This document shows, in pieces, positions 17,603 through 25,894 of a DNA stretch of 64,000 nucleotides. Source of the DNA: Arthrobacter sp. Bi83 (GTDB lineage: Bacteria > Actinomycetota > Actinomycetes > Actinomycetales > Micrococcaceae); NCBI RefSeq assembly GCF_918698095.1, contig NZ_CAKKLY010000002.1, positions 186,001 through 250,000 of the forward strand, written 5' to 3'. Below the pieces are notes generated by a model that had not been told where the DNA came from, did not search any database, and saw nothing but the letters and a program-made list of their open reading frames with translations. Position numbers and translations under genes: made by a program. Each line of letters begins with the position of its first letter. Positions within the stretch are counted from its first letter, which is position 1.

Positions 17603-18415
17603 ATGACCCAACCCGCTTCGAGCTACAACGATGACCTGCGACTGGCCCATGTACTGGCGGATTCCGTGGATGACCAGACCATGAGCCGGTTCAAGGCGCT
17701 GGACCTTAAGATCGAAACCAAGCCCGACCTGACGCCGGTCACGGATGCCGACAAAGCCGCCGAGGAGTCCATCCGGGGCCAGCTCTCCCGCTCCCGCCCC
17801 CGCGATGCCGTCCTCGGCGAGGAGTTCGGCAGTTCGGGCCACGGTTCCCGGCGCTGGATCATTGACCCCATCGACGGCACCAAGAACTTCGTCCGCGGGG
17901 TGCCGGTGTGGGCCACGCTGATTGCGCTCGTCGATGAAGGCGAGCCCGTGGTGGGTGTCGTCAGCGCCCCGGCACTCGGCAAACGCTGGTGGGCAGCCAA
18001 GGGCGCGGGCGCCTACATGGGGCGCTCCCTTGCCGCAGCCACCCGGCTGAAAGTCTCGAATGTCTCGAATCTTTCGGACGCTTCGCTGTCCTACTCGAGC
18101 CTCGGCGGCTGGAAAGAACGCGGGAACCTCGACGAGTTCCTCGCCCTCACCGAAGACGTCTGGCGCACCCGCGCCTTCGGGGATTTCTGGTCCTACTGCA
18201 TGGTGGCGGAAGGGTCCGTGGACATCGCCTGCGAGCCGGAACTGAACCTGTATGACATGGCTGCGCTGGTGCCCATCGTCACGGAAGCCGGCGGCCGCTT
18301 CACCTCACTCGAAGGAACCGACGGTCCCTTCGGCGGCAACGCATTGGCCACCAACTCCATCCTTCATTCGGAGGTCCTCAAGCGGCTCAACCCACAGCTG
18401 GACGACCTGCTGTAG
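17603..18415 (+). CDS. hisN: Histidinol-phosphatase, inositol monophosphatase family (HisN)
   Basis: A 270-residue Mg2+-dependent phosphatase. Metal site motifs are EEFG (about 72-75), [13 protein letters not shown] (about 87-99) and a C-terminal [11 protein letters not shown], the family's (W/L)YDxA motif. The close match of the [12 protein letters not shown] and [13 protein letters not shown] regions to the HisN type of actinobacteria supports histidinol-phosphatase over inositol-1-phosphatase. It would catalyse the L-histidinol phosphate to histidinol step of histidine synthesis. It stands 66 bp after rsgA but probably has its own promoter. Confidence 0.83.
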   Translation: MTQPASSYNDDLRLAHVLADSVDDQTMSRFKALDLKIETKPDLTPVTDADKAAEESIRGQLSRSRPRDAVLGEEFGSSGHGSRRWIIDPIDGTKNFVRGVPVWATLIALVDEGEPVVGVVSAPALGKRWWAAKGAGAYMGRSLAAATRLKVSNVSNLSDASLSYSSLGGWKERGNLDEFLALTEDVWRTRAFGDFWSYCMVAEGSVDIACEPELNLYDMAALVPIVTEAGGRFTSLEGTDGPFGGNALATNSILHSEVLKRLNPQLDDLL

Positions 18416-18448
18416 TTCGGTCCAACAAACTTTCCGAAGAATTATCGA

Positions 18449-18480
18449 CGGCGGGCGCCCCCTCAGGAGGGCGTCCGCCG
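18449..18480 (+). terminator. hisN terminator-like hairpin
   Basis: A 12-bp stem (CGGCGGGCGCCC with GGGCGTCCGCCG, one G-U pair) lies 33 bp after the hisN stop. There is no long T-run. Confidence 0.5.
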
Positions 18481-18551
18481 GCGTATGTTCGGCATTCCGG
18501 CCAGATGAAGCGGGGCTGTAACAAACCGCTTAACATTCACGTTGGCCTTTT

Positions 18552-18580
18552 CCATCGCCCGCCGGGATGTCCTACGCTCT
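18552..18580 (+). promoter_or_regulatory. Candidate promoter for the SAM-IV riboswitch transcript
   Basis: TTCCAT and TACGCT stand 17 bp apart, and the latter ends about 8 nt before the first conserved nucleotide of the riboswitch. The spacing is right, but the -35 sequence is weak. Confidence 0.4.
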
Positions 18581-18585
18581 TTACA

Positions 18586-18700
18586 GGTCACGAGTGCCAG
18601 CGCGAAACCCCGGTTTGCTGGCCGGCAACCCTCCATTCGCGGTGGGGTGCCCCGGGTGACGACCAGGCCGGTCCGGAACGGACCCGGCAAGCGCGGATCC
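18586..18700 (+). ncRNA. SAM-IV riboswitch
   Basis: The leader reproduces the conserved blocks of the actinobacterial SAM-IV aptamer in order: GGTCACGAGTGCCAGCG, then CCGGTTTGCTGGCCGGCAAC, CCTCC, CGCGGTGGGGTGCCCCGG, GTGACGACC and a terminal GGCAAGCGCGG block. The first and last parts of GGTCAC...GTGACGACC pair to close the P1 helix. It should bind S-adenosylmethionine and reduce expression of the downstream class V aminotransferase gene when SAM is abundant. Confidence 0.88.
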
Positions 18701-18717
18701 CCGTCACAAAGGGGTCC
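18695..18717 (+). terminator. Hairpin at the riboswitch 3' edge (possible expression platform)
   Basis: GGATCCCC pairs with GGGGTCC across an 8-nt loop and is followed by TTTC. It overlaps the last riboswitch nucleotides, so aptamer folding and this hairpin may compete. It ends 17 nt before the ATG, just ahead of the weak ribosome binding site. Confidence 0.45.
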
Positions 18718-18734
18718 TTTCACAGCGAGGTCCC

Positions 18735-20144
18735 ATGACTACTGCAACGTTCTCCTCCAACACCGGCGCCGGCCTGCTCGACGATCGCATTGCCGCTGCC
18801 GGACGGCCGCTGGCCGCAGTTACCGGCGCCGAGATCCAGGCTCCGCTGATCCAGGGCGGCCACGTGCGTTACGCCAACCTCGATTACGGCGCGTCGGCAC
18901 CTGCGCTGTCCGTGGTGTCGGCTTACCTCAACGAGATCCTGCCGTTCTACGCCAGCGTGCACCGCGGCGCGGGTTACGCATCGCAGATCAGCACGTCGGT
19001 CTATGAGAACGCCCGGAACATCGTCCGCGACTTTGTCGGCGGCCGCCCGGATGACTCCGTAATCTTCACGCGCAACACCACGGACTCCCTCAACCTGCTG
19101 GCAGGCTGCCTCCCGGTGGAGGACCACCACCACACGGGGGAAGTCCTGTACCTCGACATCGAGCACCACGCCAACCTGTTGCCCTGGCAGGGCGTGCCGC
19201 ACCGCAGCGTGGTGGCATCCGCCACCCTCGAGGCCACCATCGCCAGCCTCCGGGCTGAACTGGAGCATGGCGACGTCAGCCTCCTCGCCGTGACCGGCGC
19301 CTCCAACGTCACCGGCGAAATACTGCCAATCCGCCGCCTTGCCGCGCTGGCACACGAGTTCGGCGCCCGGATCGTGGTGGACGCGGCACAGCTCGCTCCG
19401 CACCGCCGCATCAACATCGCCGCGGACGACGTCGATTATCTCGCCTTTTCCGGCCACAAGCTCTACGCGCCGTTCGGTTCCGGCGTCCTGGTGGGACGCC
19501 CTGACTGGCTCGACGCCGGCACCCCGCACCTTGCGGGCGGCGGCGCTGTCAGTGAAGCCCGGCTCGACGGCGTCAGCTGGACCACCGGCCCCGCCCGCCA
19601 TGAAGGCGGTTCGCCCAACGTCCTGGGCGCTGCCACCCTGGCCCGCGCAACGCAGGTGGTCGCTGCCCTGGACCAGGAGCGCTGGCACGCCCACGAGGCG
19701 GCCATCCGGTCCTTCCTCGTCGAGGGGCTGCGGAGGATCGAAGGCGTCACCGTGCACCAGATCTTCTCGGACACCGACGCGGACAACGACACGATCGGCG
19801 TAGTGAACTTCTCAGTGGAAGGCTACGACGCCGGCCTGGTGGCGGCCTACCTTTCCGCCGAACACGGCGTCGGACTCCGCGACGGCCGCTTCTGCGCCCA
19901 CCCGCTGCTCAAGCGCCTGGGACTTCCGTCCGGCTCCCTGCGCGCCAGCTTTGGCGTAGGTTCGCGGCTCGAGGACGCCCAGCGGCTCCTCGCCGGCATC
20001 GAAGAACTGCGCCGCACCGGCCTCGGCTGGGACTATGTGGTGGACTCGGGACGCTGGGTTCCGGCCAACGACACCCGCAGCTACCCGGACTGGGCACCCA
20101 ACACCCCCGGCACCGCCGGCGCGGCCCCCTGCGCGCTGGACTGA
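18735..20144 (+). CDS. Class V aminotransferase (cysteine desulfurase-like), SAM-riboswitch controlled
   Basis: A 469-residue PLP enzyme of fold type I. The cofactor motifs are NTTDSLNLLAGCL, TGASNVTGEILPI, VVDAAQLAPHRRI and the Schiff-base lysine in FSGHKLYAPFGSGVL (about residue 241). The layout is that of SufS/NifS-related class V enzymes, but I do not see the catalytic-loop Cys expected of a true cysteine desulfurase in a recognisable context. The upstream SAM-IV riboswitch ties it to sulfur or methionine metabolism. It is monocistronic or followed by the methyltransferase 76 bp downstream. The exact substrate is unknown. Confidence 0.85.
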   Translation: MTTATFSSNTGAGLLDDRIAAAGRPLAAVTGAEIQAPLIQGGHVRYANLDYGASAPALSVVSAYLNEILPFYASVHRGAGYASQISTSVYENARNIVRDFVGGRPDDSVIFTRNTTDSLNLLAGCLPVEDHHHTGEVLYLDIEHHANLLPWQGVPHRSVVASATLEATIASLRAELEHGDVSLLAVTGASNVTGEILPIRRLAALAHEFGARIVVDAAQLAPHRRINIAADDVDYLAFSGHKLYAPFGSGVLVGRPDWLDAGTPHLAGGGAVSEARLDGVSWTTGPARHEGGSPNVLGAATLARATQVVAALDQERWHAHEAAIRSFLVEGLRRIEGVTVHQIFSDTDADNDTIGVVNFSVEGYDAGLVAAYLSAEHGVGLRDGRFCAHPLLKRLGLPSGSLRASFGVGSRLEDAQRLLAGIEELRRTGLGWDYVVDSGRWVPANDTRSYPDWAPNTPGTAGAAPCALD

Positions 20145-20220
20145 TCCCGGCACTCCGCCAGGGTGCTCCATGCGGTAAATTCGAAGGGTAAATTTTCAGC
20201 CTGCCCTAAGGAGACGGCGC

Positions 20221-20979
20221 GTGGCACGCGGTGGCCCCAAACTCGACCAGTGGCGGCGTCAGGAACTCGGGCAGAGTTTCCAGGACGGCGGCGAACACTA
20301 CCACCGCGTCCGTCCCGGCTACCCTGCCGAGTCCGCGGACTGGATCATTCCTGCCGGCGCCCGGACAGCTGCTGACATAGGCGCCGGTACCGGCAAGTTC
20401 ACCGCCTTGCTCGTGGAACGCGGCCTGGCGGTCAGCGCCGTGGATCCCTCGCCGGACATGCTTGATCAGCTCCGCGTCGCCTATCCGGCAGTGGCGGCGC
20501 GTGAGGGCACCGCTGAGGACACGGGGCTGCCCGGCTCGGCCTTCGACGTCGTGACGGTGGCACAGGCATGGCACTGGTGCGAGCCGCTGCGGGCCAGCAC
20601 CGAAATCGCCCGGGTACTGAGACCCGACGGAGTGCTCGGCCTGATCTGGAACCAGCTGGATACGTCAGTGCCATGGGTCCACAGACTCTCGCGCATCATG
20701 CACGCCGGCGATGTCCACAAGCCGGACTTCCGTCCGCCCATAGGCCCCGAATTCACGGGCCTGGAAAGCCACCTGACCCTGTGGGACGACCCGGTCACCA
20801 CGGCCGACATCCTCGAGCTGACCAAGACGCGCAGCTACTATCTCGCCGCCAACGGGGCCACCCGCGCCAAGGTCACCGGAAACCTCGACTGGTACCTCCA
20901 CGACCATCTGGGTCACGCCCGCGGCGAACTGTTGAGCCTCCCCTACCTCACCCAGACATGGCGGGCCGTCAGGGCGTGA
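20221..20979 (+). CDS. Class I SAM-dependent methyltransferase
   Basis: A 252-residue methyltransferase with motif I DIGAGTGKFTALL (about 52-64), the acidic AVDPSPDML of motif II, and EGTAEDTGLPGSAFDVVTVAQAWHW as the post-motif region. It resembles the Methyltransf_11 group near UbiE/BioC-like enzymes, whose substrates vary. The GTG start has AAGGAG upstream. Sitting behind a SAM-controlled gene, it may be part of the same transcript, but the 76-bp gap makes this uncertain. Confidence 0.8.
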   Translation: MARGGPKLDQWRRQELGQSFQDGGEHYHRVRPGYPAESADWIIPAGARTAADIGAGTGKFTALLVERGLAVSAVDPSPDMLDQLRVAYPAVAAREGTAEDTGLPGSAFDVVTVAQAWHWCEPLRASTEIARVLRPDGVLGLIWNQLDTSVPWVHRLSRIMHAGDVHKPDFRPPIGPEFTGLESHLTLWDDPVTTADILELTKTRSYYLAANGATRAKVTGNLDWYLHDHLGHARGELLSLPYLTQTWRAVRA

Positions 20980-20997
20980 TGCCGCACCCGCAACGGG

Positions 20998-21003
20998 TAG
21001 GCT
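20998..21003 (+). promoter_or_regulatory. -10 element of a probably leaderless dtxR-family transcript
   Basis: TAGGCT stands 7 nt before the GTG start at 21011, with no ribosome binding site between them. This is the spacing expected for leaderless initiation. Confidence 0.5.
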
Positions 21004-21010
21004 TGGATCT

Positions 21011-21727
21011 GTGAAGACCAGCACGCCATCCTCCTCGATCGAGGACTACGTCAAGGTCATCTACTCTTTCACGGAGTGGCAGGACAAACCCATTACGTCG
21101 ACGCAGCTGGCCCAGCGCCTTGGCGTAGCCAATTCCTCGGTGTCCGAGATGGTCCGCAAACTCAAGGACCAGGGCCTGGTCCTTCACAAGCCCTACAGCG
21201 CCATCACCCTGACCCAGGAGGGCATGCGCCTGGCCCTTTCCATGGTCCGGCGGCACCGGCTCATCGAGACGTACCTGGTGCAGGACCTGGGGTACAGCTG
21301 GGATGAGGTGCACGACGAAGCCGAGCTGCTCGAGCATGCCGTCTCCGACACATTCATCGAACGGATGGCGGCCAGGCTCGGCAACCCGACCCGGGATCCC
21401 CACGGTGACCCCATCCCCTCCGCTGACGGCACGGTACAGATGCCGCTGGCCCACCGGATGAGCGAACTCGACGAGGGCCATACTGGCAGGATCACCCGGA
21501 TCAGCGACGAAAATCCGGAGCTGCTGCGCTACTTGGCCGCCGAAGAGATCGACCTGGACTCCGACGTCGAGGTCATGGGGCGCAAACCGTTCGGCGGCGC
21601 CCTCGTGGTGCGTATCGCTTCGGCGGGCAGAAGCCGCGACTTTGATCTCGCCGACGAGGTCACCTCGGCACTGTGGGTGCAGAGCGAAGAAGTGCACCCG
21701 GGCTGCCGGATGGCCGGCTCCGGATGA
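21011..21727 (+). CDS. DtxR-family metal-dependent regulator (MntR/IdeR-like)
   Basis: A 238-residue regulator. The N-terminal HTH has SIEDYVKVIYSFTEWQDKPITSTQLAQRLGV (motif positions about 8-38) and SSVSEMVRKLKDQGLV. The dimerisation and metal-binding domain contains MVRRHRLIETYLVQDLGYSWDEVHDEAELLEHAVSD, with the ligands H, E and H in the expected places. The C-terminal SH3-like domain is present. Whether it senses Mn2+ or Fe2+ is not clear; the IdeR Cys ligand region carries a Met-rich rather than Cys-bearing site, which slightly favours MntR. The crcB pair follows. Confidence 0.82.
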   Translation: MKTSTPSSSIEDYVKVIYSFTEWQDKPITSTQLAQRLGVANSSVSEMVRKLKDQGLVLHKPYSAITLTQEGMRLALSMVRRHRLIETYLVQDLGYSWDEVHDEAELLEHAVSDTFIERMAARLGNPTRDPHGDPIPSADGTVQMPLAHRMSELDEGHTGRITRISDENPELLRYLAAEEIDLDSDVEVMGRKPFGGALVVRIASAGRSRDFDLADEVTSALWVQSEEVHPGCRMAGSG

Positions 21728-21800
21728 ACGGCCACGCCATCGCCGGGCGCCCCATGACTGCGGCAGCATGAAGGCTGCGTCGGCTGATAAAGGAACCGCA

Positions 21801-22220
21801 GTGACAGCGGCCGGCAGCCACGGCTGGCGGACCTGGGCCGCCGTCGCCGCGGGAGGGCTGGCGGGCACAGAGCTGCGGTACGGTCTCGGCGTGCTGTTTC
21901 CGGAGTCCGCCGGCGCCGTGCCGTGGACCACACTGGCCATCAACGTCGCCGGAAGCTTCGTCCTTGGCATGCTGACCACCATCTGGATCGCGCGGCCGCA
22001 CACTGCCTTCTGGCTCCGTGCCGCCATCGGGCCAGGTCTGCTCGGATCCTTCACCACCTTCTCAGCGGTGGTTGCTTCAGTGGACCAGCTGGCTCGCGGT
22101 GGGCTCCACGCAGTATGGGTTCTCTACCTGTCCCTGTCCGTCCTGCTGGGCCTTGGCGCCGCGGCAGTAGGCTGGAAAGCCGGGAAAGCGTTCGGTGCAG
22201 GAAACTGGGGCAGTCCATGA
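21801..22220 (+). CDS. crcB: Fluoride ion channel CrcB/Fluc, first subunit
   Basis: A 139-residue four-helix membrane protein. Family motifs are NVAGSFVLGMLTT and GPGLLGSFTTFSAVV; R and Y after the first helix (AGTELRYGLG) also fit. The start I chose is a GTG with AAAGGAA 6 nt upstream. An ATG at 21768 in the same frame lacks a good site. It exports fluoride as a dual-topology or heterodimeric channel with the overlapping next gene. Confidence 0.87.
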   Translation: MTAAGSHGWRTWAAVAAGGLAGTELRYGLGVLFPESAGAVPWTTLAINVAGSFVLGMLTTIWIARPHTAFWLRAAIGPGLLGSFTTFSAVVASVDQLARGGLHAVWVLYLSLSVLLGLGAAAVGWKAGKAFGAGNWGSP

Positions 22221-22600
22221 CGGCCGGGGTCCTGGCTACGCCGCTGCTGGTGGGACTGTTCGGCATTGCCGGCGCCCTCATCAGGTTTGCCGCGGACACC
22301 TGGCTGGCCGGCAAGCCAACGCCCCGCCGCCACTGGCCCTGGGCCACGTTGCTGGTCAATGTCGCGGGGTCCCTTGTCATCGGACTGTCGATCGGTCTCA
22401 GCAGCCGCGTCGGACCGGAATGGCATGCAGCGCTGGCCACCGGACTGGCCGGCGGCCTGACCACCTTCAGCTCCTGGACCACGGCCACTGTCCGGCTGGT
22501 CAGCGAGGATCGGTACCCTGCCGCAGCGCTCAATGTCGGGATCAACCTCGTGGCCGGGCTGGCGGCCGCGGCGGCAGGCATCGCATTCAGCGGCGGGTAG
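22217..22600 (+). CDS. crcB: Fluoride ion channel CrcB/Fluc, second subunit
   Basis: A 127-residue paralogue of the preceding protein, overlapping it by 4 bp (ATGA). It has AGALIRFAAD, NVAGSLVIGLSIG and GLAGGLTTFSSWTTATV, the conserved pore elements. Pairs like this encode two fixed-topology subunits of opposite orientation that assemble as an antiparallel heterodimer. Confidence 0.87.
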   Translation: MTAGVLATPLLVGLFGIAGALIRFAADTWLAGKPTPRRHWPWATLLVNVAGSLVIGLSIGLSSRVGPEWHAALATGLAGGLTTFSSWTTATVRLVSEDRYPAAALNVGINLVAGLAAAAAGIAFSGG

Positions 22601-22658
22601 TCCCCCGGAGGCGGGCCGGCCGCCCAGGCGGCGCCAGCACCGCCGTCGTGCTCCGCTT

Positions 22659-24047
22659 TCAGGCTTGCTGCTGCCGGACAGGGTTGCGGATTCCGACGGC
22701 CGAGGCGGCCGCCCCGAGCAACAGCAGCGCCGCCGTGGCAATCAGGGCCCGGTGCAGGCCCTCTGTCGTCAGGACCGGGCCGATGATGAACCCGGCAAAG
22801 GCGATGCACACGAGACCGGCAATCCTCGAGACGGCGTTGTTGACGGCCGAACCGACGCCGGCTTGGTCCTGCGGAACGGCACCGAGGATCGCCGTGGTGA
22901 GAGGCGCAACGGTCATTGCCAGGCCCAGACCGAAAACCAGCTGCCCGGGCAGCACCTGGGTCCAGTAGCTCAGTGGCGTGCCCACCGTCAGGGTGAGCAG
23001 GAAGCCCACTGCACACAGTGCCGGCCCGCATGCCATGAACCAGCGGGGACCGTGTTTGCCTGCCAAGCGGCCAAAAAATGACGCCGATACCATGAGGATC
23101 ACGGTGGACGGCAAGAGCGCAAAGCCCGCCGTGGTCGCCTTCATGCCGCCGATCTGCTGGATGTAGATGCCCAACGCAAAGAAGCCGAGGGAGAATCCGC
23201 CGTAGATGGCTGCAGTGGCAACGTTGCCCCAGCCGAAGTTCCGGACGGTGAACATTCCCAGCGGCAGGATTGGTGAGGCCGTCCGGGATTCGTGAACAAG
23301 AAACAGAATCAGGCACACGATGCCCGCGGCGAGGGGAAGCCAGACCTGCGGGCTGGCCCAGCCCGCCGTCCCCTGCTCGATCAGGGCATAGACCGGCCCG
23401 CCCAGTGCCCCGACTGCCAGCAGCGCTCCCGTAACGTCGATGCTGCTCGCCGGATCGGGCGCAGCGTCCGAGCTCCGCAGCTTCGCCAGCACCGGCCAGA
23501 TGGCGGCAGCAGGGAGGACGTTGATGAAAAAGATGACGCGCCACGAGAGGAGATCCACGGACACTCCCCCGATCAGCGGGGCGACAATGGCGGCGGCGCT
23601 GGTCCAGGCAGACCACTTGCCGATCGCCGCACCCTGCGCGCTGTCGGAAAAGTGGTTGACGATCAGGGCCAGGGAGCTGGGAACCAGCAGCGCACCGGCG
23701 ACTCCCTGCAGGCCGCGGCTTATCACCAGGACCTCCGCGGTCCACGCCGCACCGCAGAGAACTGACGTTGCGGCGAACCCGGCCAGACCCCATTGCAGCA
23801 CCCTGGCGCGGCCGAAGTGATCCGAGAGTGAGCCGGCGGCGAGGATCAGGGCACCCAGCGTCAGGAGGTACGCGTCCACTACCCACTGCTGGATGGGCAG
23901 CCCGCCGCCGAGTTCCCGGCCTATTGCGGGGAGTGCAATGCTGACCACAAAGCTGTCCAGGATGGCCATGAACGACGCCACGATGGCCACCATGAGGACC
24001 TGGCGCTGCAGTCGGGTAGGAACAGCGCGGGAGGCTGCATCGGTCAT
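22659..24047 (-). CDS. MFS drug/multi-compound exporter, EmrB/QacA (DHA2) type
   Basis: A 462-residue transporter with 14 hydrophobic segments by eye. Motifs include FMAILDSFVVSIALPAIGREL in helix 1 (the DHA2 motif D1), GSLSDHFGRARVL in loop 2-3 (motif A) and RGLQGVAGALLVPSSLALI in helix 4 (motif B). It probably extrudes small hydrophobic molecules by proton antiport. The start ATG lies 23 bp from the divergent small gene, so their promoters overlap. No local regulator gene is adjacent. Confidence 0.84.
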   Translation of the reverse strand: MTDAASRAVPTRLQRQVLMVAIVASFMAILDSFVVSIALPAIGRELGGGLPIQQWVVDAYLLTLGALILAAGSLSDHFGRARVLQWGLAGFAATSVLCGAAWTAEVLVISRGLQGVAGALLVPSSLALIVNHFSDSAQGAAIGKWSAWTSAAAIVAPLIGGVSVDLLSWRVIFFINVLPAAAIWPVLAKLRSSDAAPDPASSIDVTGALLAVGALGGPVYALIEQGTAGWASPQVWLPLAAGIVCLILFLVHESRTASPILPLGMFTVRNFGWGNVATAAIYGGFSLGFFALGIYIQQIGGMKATTAGFALLPSTVILMVSASFFGRLAGKHGPRWFMACGPALCAVGFLLTLTVGTPLSYWTQVLPGQLVFGLGLAMTVAPLTTAILGAVPQDQAGVGSAVNNAVSRIAGLVCIAFAGFIIGPVLTTEGLHRALIATAALLLLGAAASAVGIRNPVRQQQA

Positions 24048-24070
24048 GCTTTACCGTATCGTGGACTGTG

Positions 24071-24433
24071 ATGATTAGCAGACGCGATGCGGCAATTGCC
24101 CTTGATGTACCTATGGAAATGGCCCAGCGCCACGGCATTCCCAGCCGGCTGACGGAAGCCGAGCTGGGTGAAATCCTGGACAATCCCCCACAGTGGCTAC
24201 TCCAGTCGCGGGCCAACCGCACGGGAAAGCGCCCGGTGTGGGTTCATCTGCGCTGCGACGTCTGTGGCTACGAGGAGGCCGCGAGGCCCAAAAAATGGTG
24301 GCCGGAGTTTACCTACGTCAGCTGCAGCCACCACAGCCCGGCTGACATTCCGGCACCGGCTGCGGGGTTCGTCAGAAGCGAATTCGACGGCGTGGGCAGC
24401 CGCTTCGTGGGCATCTCGGACGTTTCCGTCTGA
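24071..24433 (+). CDS. Conserved hypothetical protein with Cys pairs
   Basis: A 120-residue protein beginning MISRRDAAIALDVP. It has a helix-rich N-terminal half (LTEAELGEILDNPPQWLLQSRANRTGKRPVWVHLRC) and a CDVCGYEE...YVSCSHH stretch that could bind zinc. I do not recognise a named family. The first half reads like a short DNA- or protein-binding module. It is divergent from the MFS exporter with a 23-bp gap and appears leaderless. Confidence 0.65.
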   Translation: MISRRDAAIALDVPMEMAQRHGIPSRLTEAELGEILDNPPQWLLQSRANRTGKRPVWVHLRCDVCGYEEAARPKKWWPEFTYVSCSHHSPADIPAPAAGFVRSEFDGVGSRFVGISDVSV

Positions 24434-24532
24434 GCCGCAGGTGCCTTCGCCGGGCAGTTACATTCGGCGCGAAACAGGCGTAATTTACGTAGGGAGGGGC
24501 ACTCTCCTGCTCCTCGGACGAGGGAGCACGCC

Positions 24533-24670
24533 ATGCCGGACAAGTCGCCGCACACGCATCAGCTGAAAAAAGCGGGCAAGACCATCAAACAAAAACGCGC
24601 GGACAAGAAAGCGAAGGGGCCCCTTGAGGGAGCCCCGGATCCCGTCGCGCATCTGAAGAAACGTTCATAG
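24533..24670 (+). CDS. Small basic protein, 45 residues
   Basis: A short gene, MPDKSPHTHQLKKAGKTIKQ at the start and ending HLKKRS. About a third of the residues are Lys/Arg, with no hydrophobic segment. A GAGGGAG site lies 5-11 nt before the ATG, and a perfect terminator follows 17 bp after the stop. Codon use is normal for the genome. Lysine-rich proteins of this kind occur in actinobacteria without assigned function. Confidence 0.65.
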   Translation: MPDKSPHTHQLKKAGKTIKQKRADKKAKGPLEGAPDPVAHLKKRS

Positions 24671-24686
24671 CCGCACGTAAATGCAA

Positions 24687-24720
24687 TGAAGAGCGGGGCC
24701 GGTTCCGGCCCCGCTCTTCA
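24687..24720. terminator. Bidirectional terminator between the small basic gene and the protease
   Basis: A 16-bp arm TGAAGAGCGGGGCCGG pairs exactly with CCGGCCCCGCTCTTCA across a 2-nt loop, between convergent genes. Confidence 0.85.
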
Positions 24721-24761
24721 TGTTTGGCGGTCCCGCTCCCTTGAGCGGTCCTGGTGCCGTC

Positions 24762-25745
24762 CTAGCCGGGTTCCGCCATTTCCGCCGGGACGGCCACAAT
24801 CTCCAGCTCGTGCCCGTCCCGCAGGACCACGATGACCATGGGTTCGCCGATGGCGTCGGCGAAGAGCAGCTTTTGCAGGCTCTCGGCGTTGCTCACCGGT
24901 CGCGATGCCGCCCTCAGCAGCACGTCGCCCACCTTCAGGCCGGCGTGCTCGGCAGGGGAACCCGAGAGCACTTCAACCACGCGCAGGCCGTCGCGCTGGC
25001 CGGTGCGGATCACCGCGCTGGGGCCGAGCCTGATGGGTGTGCTGATCACGCCCAGGTAAGCGCGGCGTACCCGCCCGTCAGCCAAAAGCGCGGCGATGAT
25101 CCGTCGGGTGGTTTTATTGATCGGCACCGCCAGGCCCAGCCCCGCGCCGGCCACGGCGGTGTTGATCCCCACGATCCTGCTGCGGGCATCCGCCAGGGCA
25201 CCGCCTGAACTGCCGGCGTTCAGGGCGGCGTCCGTCTGGATGACATCCTCGATGACCCTGCGGTTGCGCCCGGCCCAGACGGGGATGGCCCTACCCAAGC
25301 CGCTGACCACGCCCGCCGTCACAGAACCTGCGAGGCCGAGCGGGTTGCCGACCGCGATGACCAGCTGACCCACACGGAGGGATTCGGCATCGCCGAATTC
25401 CGCGGGCGCCACGTGCGGCGCCCGGCCGCGGACCACGGCGAGGTCTGAAAGGGGATCCGCCCCCACCATTTCAAGGTCAGTCGCGGAGCCGTCCGCGAAC
25501 ACGGCACGGCCCTTCTGCGTTCCGGCGACCACATGGGCGTTGGTCAACAGGTAACCGTCTTCCGTAAACAGCACGGCGGAGCCGGCTCCCACCCGGAACC
25601 GTCCGTTGCGCCCGTTGCCTGTCATTTCGATCGCGGCGACGTGCGGCGTGACCGTACTGGCCACCCGGATCACCGTCTCGGAGTAGGAATCGAGGGGCCC
25701 GTCGTCTCTGTCAGGACCCGGTGAAGTTGCAGGCGCCGTGGACAT
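24762..25745 (-). CDS. Trypsin-like serine protease with PDZ domain (HtrA/DegP-like)
   Basis: A 327-residue S1C-family protease. The catalytic triad is His in LLTNAHVVAG, Asp in DPLSDLAVV and Ser in NAGSSGGALAD. A PDZ domain follows (RVVEVLSGSPAEHAGLKVGDVLL and onwards). The ATG at 25745 has GGGAGG upstream; a longer reading lacks this. Most HtrA proteins of actinobacteria have a membrane anchor or signal sequence, but the N-terminus here (MSTAPATSPGPDRDDG) has none, so it may be cytoplasmic. It may act in protein quality control. Confidence 0.85.
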   Translation of the reverse strand: MSTAPATSPGPDRDDGPLDSYSETVIRVASTVTPHVAAIEMTGNGRNGRFRVGAGSAVLFTEDGYLLTNAHVVAGTQKGRAVFADGSATDLEMVGADPLSDLAVVRGRAPHVAPAEFGDAESLRVGQLVIAVGNPLGLAGSVTAGVVSGLGRAIPVWAGRNRRVIEDVIQTDAALNAGSSGGALADARSRIVGINTAVAGAGLGLAVPINKTTRRIIAALLADGRVRRAYLGVISTPIRLGPSAVIRTGQRDGLRVVEVLSGSPAEHAGLKVGDVLLRAASRPVSNAESLQKLLFADAIGEPMVIVVLRDGHELEIVAVPAEMAEPG

Positions 25746-25894
25746 GGCGCGCCTCCCTTGGCCGTTTCGTGCTTGGCGAAAATTGATTGGTATCTGGAAC
25801 AACCCCTGCTGCGGCCCGGCTAGTCCCCGGCGGCCTACGCCGTCGGTGAACACCGGCGTAGGTCACATCGCCGCCCGAAGACAGCGCTTAAACG

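Noticed and set aside
21728-21800. Fluoride riboswitch before crcB
   Set aside because: The leader contains some GGC/CTGAT-like pieces but not the conserved order of the crcB motif, and only about 70 nt are available.
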